Part shown: piece after piece, positions 57,703-64,000 of the stretch
How the letters are laid out: the number at the start of each line of letters is the position of its first letter
Numbering within the stretch: the stretch's first letter is position 1
Assembly: GCA_026545225.1 (NCBI GenBank)
Contig: CM048849.1
Coordinates: forward strand, 28,220,336-28,284,335
Source of the DNA: Cornus controversa
Taxonomy: Eukaryota; Streptophyta; Magnoliopsida; Cornales; Cornaceae
DNA: 64,000 nucleotides
Reading direction: 5' to 3'
Position numbers and translations under genes: made by a program
Notes under the pieces: generated by a model
What the model saw: the letters and a program-made list of their open reading frames with translations, nothing else
Told to the model about the DNA's origin: nothing
Databases searched by the model: none

Positions 57703-59090
57703 GATTTGATCAATAAATGGGAGGGGGAAGTGATTTTTCGAGTGGCTGAATTTAATTTCCTATAATCTATGCACACTCTCCAGCCCGTGGTGGTGCGTTG
57801 GGGAACTAATTCACCCTTATCATTTGGTTGCACCGTAATACCTGACTTCTTTGGAACCACTTGAGTGGCACTAACCCACTTACTATCTGAGATGGGGTAA
57901 ATGATTCCCGCATCTAGTAACTTCACCACCTCCTTCATTACAACGTCCTTCATATTTGGATTCAATAGACGTTGTGCCTCTCTTGAGGTCCTTGCATCCT
58001 CTTCCAAGTGTATGCGGTGCATACAAATAGAAGGGTCTATTCCCTTAAGATCTGCTACACTCCATCCTATTGCTTCTTTGTGCTCTTTTAGCACTTTTAT
58101 GAGTTCCATCTCTTGATCATTGGTAAGATTGGAAGCAATAATGACTGGAAGGGTCTCATTAGCGCCCAAGAAAATATACTTGAGCATTGCCGGTAGAGGC
58201 TTGAGCTCAAGTTGTGGTGGGGAAATTAGAGAAGGAGTTTGGGAAGTTTTGGACAAAGGAGGCAAGGGTTCTCTTGGAACTCTCCATTTAGGCACATCCA
58301 TGATAGTATTGACATCGAGCATTGAGTTGACTTCAGTTATGGATTGCTCAATGTCAAAATCGTCACAGTTGAAGTGATTTAGGCATGCCTCTAGAGGATC
58401 CTTGGAAAGAATAGAAGGAAGTGCTTCTTGAACAAGGTCTTCCACTCTATCGACACAAAAGCACTCACTTTCGTCTTCGGATGTGTGGTGGGAAGCATTG
58501 AAGATGTTCAAGCGGACTTTCATATTCCTGAAAGAGATGTCCATCACTCCGGTACGGCAATTAACGCCAGCATTTGCAGTGGCCAAGAATGGATGACCTA
58601 GAATGATAGGAATATGTCGATTCAGATTTTGGACCGGTTCCGTGTCAAGGACTATGAAGTCTACTGGAAAGTAGAATTTGCCCACTTGGATGATTACATC
58701 CTCAATTATGCCACGTGTTTGCTTCACCGAACGGTCGGCAAGTTGCAACACAACTGTGGTATGCTTGAGTTCCCCCAAACCTAGTTGTTGGTAAACTGAG
58801 AATGGAAGTAAATTGACACTAGCCCCTAGATCAAGAAGTGCCTTTTCAAAAGATTGATTTCCGATGGTGCACGAAATGGTCGGAGCACCCGGATCTTTGA
58901 ATTTAGGAGGGGCTTGGTGTTGGAAAATGGGGCTTATATGCTCAGTTAAGAGGACTTTCTTAGGAACATTATTCCTAGATTTGCGCTTTTGAGTACACAA
59001 GTCCTTCAGAAATTTAGCATAGGAGGGAATTTGTCGAATAGCATCAAGGAGAGGGAGATTGATCTTTACTTGTTTGAAGATCTCCATCAT
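57690..59090 (-). CDS. protease, linker and RT start of C, first unit (long open stretch)
   Basis: 466-codon open stretch. It begins MMEIFKQVKINLPLLDAIRQ, then the KFLKDLCTQKRK motif and the protease (LLDLGASVNLLPFSVYQQLG, RGIIEDVIIQVGKFYFPVDF, LGHPFLATANAGVNCRTG). An acidic linker follows, then KYIFLGANETLPVIIASNL, IGWSVADLKGIDPSICMHRI and the RT start (GWRVCIDYRKLNSATRK). Protease and RT mature from one polyprotein in this family. It is the longest open frame in the window, consistent with a young copy. Confidence 0.85.
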   Translation of the reverse strand: MMEIFKQVKINLPLLDAIRQIPSYAKFLKDLCTQKRKSRNNVPKKVLLTEHISPIFQHQAPPKFKDPGAPTISCTIGNQSFEKALLDLGASVNLLPFSVYQQLGLGELKHTTVVLQLADRSVKQTRGIIEDVIIQVGKFYFPVDFIVLDTEPVQNLNRHIPIILGHPFLATANAGVNCRTGVMDISFRNMKVRLNIFNASHHTSEDESECFCVDRVEDLVQEALPSILSKDPLEACLNHFNCDDFDIEQSITEVNSMLDVNTIMDVPKWRVPREPLPPLSKTSQTPSLISPPQLELKPLPAMLKYIFLGANETLPVIIASNLTNDQEMELIKVLKEHKEAIGWSVADLKGIDPSICMHRIHLEEDARTSREAQRLLNPNMKDVVMKEVVKLLDAGIIYPISDSKWVSATQVVPKKSGITVQPNDKGELVPQRTTTGWRVCIDYRKLNSATRKITSPSHLLIKSWRD

Positions 59091-59138
59091 GTCTTGGATT
59101 TTCTCTCCTTGCTTCCCAAATTGAGAAGGTTCCTTCAG

Positions 59139-60929
59139 TCATTGAGGAAAAGGAACCGGAGGTTCAAAAGAAGTGTCGAGAATTGGAATTGATGACGACA
59201 CAACTTCACTTGCCTTTCCATTTGGATTTGATGGGATGTTATGCATATTTGGATTCAAAGGAAAAACATTTGGATTTAAATGAGATTCTTTTGGATTTTT
59301 GGGTTGCTCTTGGGATTCCTTTCTCTCTTCCTCCCCTACCTTAGAATTGATGACTTTTCCACTCCTTAAGGTGGTGATTGATTGAACTTGCTCCGGAGGA
59401 GCATTACAAGATGAAGATGATGGATCCTCAATCACATGAATACTTTTAGGATTCGCCATCGCTTGACTCGGTAACTTGCCTTCCTCCCTTCTATTCAAGG
59501 CATTAGCTAGTTGCCCTATTTGAGCTTCTAACCTAGCCATAGATTGAGCATTTGCTTCAAGCTTAGAGATTGATTGAGAGTGAGTTTGCAATAAGCGGGT
59601 ATTAGCCTCAAGATTGTTTATCACTCTTTCTTCAAAGCCTTGGCTTCTCGGAGGAGGTGGTGATTGTTGGTAATTGGATCTTTGATGGTAAGGTGGAGGA
59701 TTTGGCCTATATTGAGGCTGTTGAGATTGAGAATTGAAAGAATTTTGCCCTTGAAAAGAGGGACTTGATTCTTGAGGTTTCCATGAAAAAGCCGGATGAT
59801 TTTTGTAACCAAGATTGTACGTGTTTGAATATGGATCATTCATTTGTTTAGAGTACAAAGCATTTGCTTGCTCTTGAGCATAATCGGGAGATTGCCCGGC
59901 AATAGGACAATCTCGCACGAAATATTAAGTACTATAGCAAAACGAACATCCTTCCTGATTTTGAACAGGTTGGCTTGGAGTAGGCAGCCCATTTTTTATG
60001 ATTAGGTCCATTTTTCGGGATGAGGCTTCTACTTGCATGGCAACCTCATCTACCCGTGAAATTTCATGCAGTCCTCTACAAGGTTGGGTGGCCTTCCCTT
60101 TCCTAGTGGAGGAGCGTTGAGCTGAATTGTTGCTTAGGGTTTGAAAAAGTTTTCATGCCTCATCGGGGCTTTTCAAAAGGTATCCACCTCCACACGCGGA
60201 GTCTATCATTTGTCTATGTTGCTCACTCACCCCATCGTAAAAACTTTCCACTAGCTGCCATTTTGGGATAGCATGATGAGGACAAGATTTAAGAAGATCT
60301 TTTAACCTCTCCCACGTCTCATAAAATTGTTCTTGGTCAATTTGGGTGAATCCGGTGATTGCTCTCCAAATATCATTCGTCTTTCCCATTAGGAAGTATT
60401 TTTTTAAGAACTCTATTTGCATCTCCGCCCAAGAATGGATTGAGTTAGGTTCTAAGGAATTGAACCAACTTCTAGCTTTATCTTTTAAGGAGAATGGAAA
60501 CATACGCAACTTTAGATCATCCTCCGTAAATTGTGGCACACGAATAGTGGAACACACGGAAAGGAAATAGTCTAAGTGCCGGTCTGGATCCTCATTAGGG
60601 AGACCATGGAAGCTATTAAGAAGATTGATGGTGGAGGACTTTATTTCGAATTGATTTGCCGCTACATCCGGAAATTGAATACATGAAGGTACTTCAAATG
60701 TAGTCGGAAGGTAAAGGTCCATAAGCAACTCTCCTTGAGAAGGTGGAGGTGGAGGTGGTTGTTCATGATTAAAAGGAGGTAGTTCGGGAGGTTGTCTCTC
60801 ATTTGGATCCATGTTTTCAGTCCTAGGCAATATAGGGTCCCTAGAGGTTCCTCTACGTTGTCTAAGTGTTCGTTCAAGTTCAATATTACAAGGAAGCAAA
60901 TGAAGTGACAATGACCGTCTACCTAGCAT
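59139..60929 (-). pseudogene. gag of C, first unit
   Basis: 60,153-60,929 is capsid-like: IQFPDVAANQFEIKSSTINL, PFSLKDKARSWFNSLEPNSI, QFYETWERLKDLLKSCPHHA and WQLVESFYDGVSEQHRQM. 59,139-59,918 is the Gln/Pro/Ser-rich C-terminal part with LEAQIGQLANALNRREEGKL and TLRSGKVINSKVGEE. Gag builds the particle. The chosen start (MLGRRSLSLH near 60,929) is the first Met after the leader. Confidence 0.8.
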
Positions 60930-61197
60930 GTATTAATAGTAGAACAACGCCTTAATATGAAAAATAACAATAATATATACAAAAAAAAAAAAATTTGAAT
61001 GAATTCAAACCACCAATTTTAGACTTTATACTCACAAAGGGTTCCAACTTTAATCCTTTTAGATGCCCGCTATGTGGTATACCTAAAATCAAGAAATTTG
61101 AGAGATAAGAACAAGATATATACAAAAAGAATGAAAGAATTTCTAGCCTAAGAATTAAACCAGATTTAATCTTTCAATGGCGACAATTACACCGTAG
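60930..61197 (-). other. leader between PBS and gag of C
   Basis: AT-rich, no gene; an A/T run at 60,980-60,992. Confidence 0.6.
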
Positions 61198-61215
61198 TCC
61201 CCGGCAACGGCGCTA
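61198..61215 (-). promoter_or_regulatory. primer binding site of C
   Basis: Minus strand TAGCGCCGTTGCCGGGGA, one base from TGGCGCCGTTGCCGGGGA, which I recall as the tRNA-Asp-type PBS of many plant gypsy elements. It lies six bases from the LTR end. Confidence 0.8.
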
Positions 61216-61221
61216 AAATTT

Positions 61222-62503
61222 TGATGTGCCTAAACTCGGATTATTTTGTAAGCTTAATTTTGCCCTTTTTGTCAAAATATAATTTAACCACTCGCAAGAG
61301 CACGAATCTTTGTAGATAAGGTTCTATATAGAGGTTATCGATCCCACGAGGACTAGTAGCAATTGTCTTAAAGAAAGATTAATTCCACTTTAATCCTAAA
61401 AACAGGTTTTGAATTTTTGTTTATAAACTATTGCATGAATGAAATGGCAATAAAATTAAAGAGTAAAGGATGGGAGAGAGAACTAGGGTTGGTTTCCACC
61501 ACTAGCCGTTCACATGTTCATAAGTGTAGCAAGCATGGGATTCATTAATTAAATGCCTAACAATGTCATTAGGCTTGTGACCTCAATGACATATCAAAAG
61601 ATCAATGTGTTTGTCCACCTATCATAATCCATCTTCAATAAGCATAGCTCTTCAACCTAACTAACTATCTAATTACCCTACTCTCTAAGTGAACCTACAT
61701 GCATCCAAGCTACCTCATCTTCGCATGGTTTATACAAACAAACACAACACATTCAATTAAACACCATTATCTAGCCATCATTTGCACTTCTTGTGGAATA
61801 TGCAAATGTTGTGCATTCAAATGACAAAATCTACTCTAAGACAAGAATAAACTCCATATCAAATGAATATATAGAAGAAATTTATTAGTGTACATGATCA
61901 CTAGGCTAAATAATCAACATTTAATTACAAATCCCAAGAGCTACAAAAATGAACATGTTTACATGGCTAGGGGCTTCAACAACACCCTAGTATAGAAGTT
62001 AGTTGCTCATGGTTGCCTTGCACTCTTCCATTGATGGAGAAGATGAAGCTTCTTGGTCTGGTTCAGCTCCTTCTCCTCTCTCCCGAAAGTCTCTCCTCCC
62101 TTTCGTCTGATGTGTGTTGAGAGATATATATGAGATATGTGGCTTTTTGGTGCTTTAAGGCTCCTTTTTCAACCTTGGGGCCCACCATATATATGTATAT
62201 ATCAATATATATATCCCTTGTATCAAGAAGGTCCCCACGGGTCTTGTTCAAGTCAGACAATCCCCCTAAGTCGTGCAAAAAGGGAGATTTTGTTGTAAGT
62301 GGGAGAGCAGGTGAGCAAGTGGGCAAGTGGCTTCTGCAGAATCTCGATCAATCGAGATTAGATCTCGATTGATCGAGATTTCGATCAATCAAAATAAGAT
62401 CTCGATCAATCGAGATCTCGATTGATTGAGATCAACATCTCGATTGATCGAGATGCCTTTGGCTACATTTCTGATTTTTGTTCTTCAGCTGCAAATAACC
62501 TCA
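61222..62503 (-). repeat. shared (middle) LTR of the C array
   Basis: 5' LTR of the complete unit and at the same time 3' LTR of the next internal region. It carries the palindrome cluster at 62,341-62,454 and differs from the left LTR at roughly a dozen positions. The outer boundary is estimated as in the left LTR. Confidence 0.75.
62341..62454. repeat. palindrome cluster in shared LTR of C
   Basis: Identical arrangement to 56,334-56,447, so the cluster is conserved between the two LTRs. Confidence 0.9.
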
Positions 62504-64000
62504 AACTTTGCTCCTTTCACTACAATACCTGCAAAACATCAAAAACACAAAAATACCGTAAACATATCTTGGTAAACGCAAAAATGGAACTAACATATGC
62601 AATAAAGAGGGTTCAAATACATAAATGACAAAGAGTTGTTCATCCGGGAAGGATTCACAAACTAGAATAGAATTATGGAGGGATTCGACAAGAATTCTAG
62701 AAAGGTGGTCAGCTACCACATTTTTAGTTCCCTTTTTATCTCTAATCTCAAAATTGAACTCTTGTAGCAAGAGTATCCATCGGATCAACCTAGGCTTGGT
62801 GTCCTTTTTGGCCAAAAGATGCCGGAGGGCAGCATGGTCCGAATAGACAATGACTTTTGAACCTAATAAATAAGCTCAAAACTTGTCTAATGCAAATACT
62901 ACCGCAAGCAACTCCTTTTTCGTTGTGGTATAATTGATTTGAGCCTCGGAAAGGGTTTTACTTGCGTAGTAGATGACATATGACAATTTGTCTACTCGTT
63001 GCCCTAAGACCGCACCTATGGCATAATCGGATGCATCACACATGATCTCAAATGGGAGATCCCAATTTGGAGGGATTAGAATTGGAGCGGTTGTGAGCAT
63101 GGTGTGGAGTTTTTCAAAAGCATTAAGGCACGCTTCATCAAAGGTAAAGCAAGACTCTTTTTCAAGAAGGCGACACAAAGGCCGAGAGATCTTGCTAAAG
63201 TCCTTGATGAAACGGCGATAAAAGCCCGCATGCCCAAGTAATGAACGAATCTCTCTCACCGTTGATGGTGGAGGAAGTTTAGAAATGAGTTCAACCTTGG
63301 CTCTGTCAACCTCTATTCCCCTCTTAGACACAATGTGCCCCAGGACAATACCCTCTTGAACCATAAAATGGCTCTTTTCTTAACTAAGAATTAGGTTGGT
63401 CTCTCGACATCGTTTGAGAACACGGGATAGATTTTGGAGGCATGATTCAAATGAAGGCCCAAAAATAGAAAAATCATCCTTCAACACCTCCAAGAATTTT
63501 TCCACCATGTCCGAGAAGATAGACATCATACACCGTTGAAAAGTAACCGGTGCATTGCACAACCCAAAGGGCATGCGTCTATAAGCAAATGTGCCAAAGG
63601 GACATGTAAAGGTGGTTTTCTCTTGGTCCCTCGGGTCTATAGCAACCTGATTATAGCCAAAATATCCATCTAAAAAGCAATAAAAACTTTTTCCGGCTAA
63701 TCTCTCCAAGATTTGATCAATAAATGGGAGGGGGAAGTGATTTTTTCGAGTGGCTGAATTTAATTTCCTATAATCTATGCACACTCTCCAGCCCGTGGTG
63801 GTGCGTTGGGGAACTAATTCACCCTTATCATTTGGTTGCACCGTAATACCTGACTTCTTTGGAACCACTTGAGTGGGACTAACCCACTTACTATCTGAGA
63901 TGGGGTAAATGATTCCCGCATCTAGTAACTTCACCACCTCCTTCATTACAACGTCCTTCATATTTGGATTCAATAGACGTTGTGCCTCTCTTGAGGTCCT
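62504..64000 (-). pseudogene. RT/RNase H of C, second unit, cut by window edge
   Basis: 63,380-63,973 holds RT (DAGIIYPISDSKWVSPTQVV, GWRVCIDYRKLNSATRKNHF, FLDGYFGYNQVAIDPRDQ, LKDDFSIFGPSF). 62,876-63,364 holds RT thumb and RNase H start; 62,600-62,815 holds the RNase H end. Like the first unit, no integrase text before the LTR. Nearly identical to 56,600-57,966. Confidence 0.85.

Larger units (their letters stand above)
55216..64000 (-). mobile_element. Athila-like element C, head-to-tail array with shared LTR, runs off the window
   Basis: Minus-strand unit: LTR, PBS, gag, PR, RT, RNase H, LTR. 55,216-57,993 repeats almost exactly at 61,222-64,000 with a constant offset of 6,006-6,007. Order on the minus strand: internal region (from beyond 64,000), LTR (62,503-61,222), internal region (61,221-56,497), LTR (56,496-55,216). 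One LTR is thus shared by two internal regions. By eye the copies differ at about 1% of positions, so the array is young. No integrase is recognised in either unit. A few breaks are present. Confidence 0.85.

Noticed and set aside
55216-57993. Duplicated sequence as an assembly artefact
   Set aside because: Considered because the two units are about 99% alike, but small substitutions are spread through both, and the LTR/internal order is biologically consistent. Kept as real, with long reads as the test.

Overview
This 64 kb window looks like gene-poor nuclear DNA of a flowering plant, probably a eudicot. The reasons are its AT-richness, nested plant-type LTR retrotransposons (Athila-like and Tat/Ogre-like Ty3/gypsy, Sirevirus-like Ty1/copia), CACTA and Helitron termini, and intron-bearing fragments of two plant kinase genes. 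I see no intact host gene, rRNA, tRNA or CRISPR array. Family names rest on recognised motifs, not on database searches.

Left part (1-30,448). Positions 1-2,940 are the 3' part of an Athila-like element with a remnant of a third ORF of the 'putative plant transposon protein' type. Next come three exons of a STY8/17/46-like Raf kinase pseudogene (3,258-4,770) and a CACTA-like terminus (to 7,258). A Tat-lineage gag/PBS/LTR piece (D1, 7,259-8,850) is followed by a Helitron-like 3' end and a 0.73 kb foldback element. Degraded Ty1/copia pol lies at 12.3-14.0 kb, then Helitron-like ends and a receptor-like kinase pseudogene (RLK1, 15.2-15.8 kb). A second Tat copy (D3, 18.3-24.9 kb) has its LTR interrupted by a 2,744 bp solo LTR (E) with a TGATG target duplication. 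It is followed by the same Helitron end and one foldback arm. A second kinase pseudogene (RLK2, 27.5-28.0 kb) sits in a chimeric block shared with RLK1. The order D1-RLK1-D3-RLK2 suggests an old direct segmental duplication.

Middle part (30,449-44,590). A structurally bounded 7.8 kb Sirevirus-like element (F, minus strand, target duplication CTATC) has 1.2 kb LTRs, a PBS, several polypurine-tract-like repeats, gag, and a transposon-protein-type ORF, but no recognisable pol. It lies in the 3' region of a Tat-lineage element (D2), whose pol (RT, two RNase H-like domains, integrase) and 42-43 bp minisatellite follow. A CACTA terminus interrupts the gag side of D2.

Right part (44,591-64,000). 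An Athila-like element (B, minus strand) has LTR, third ORF, RT/RH, PR and gag, and its third ORF holds a solo F-family LTR (target duplication ACTGG). A second Athila-like family (C) forms a head-to-tail array with a period of about 6,007 bp that runs off the window. Its left LTR end abuts a fragment of B-type LTR. Neither B nor C shows a recognisable integrase.

A pattern not explained by ordinary annotation is that four different element families (B, C, E, F) each carry a cluster of short, family-specific near-palindromes repeated every 20-60 bp in an LTR or beside the third ORF.
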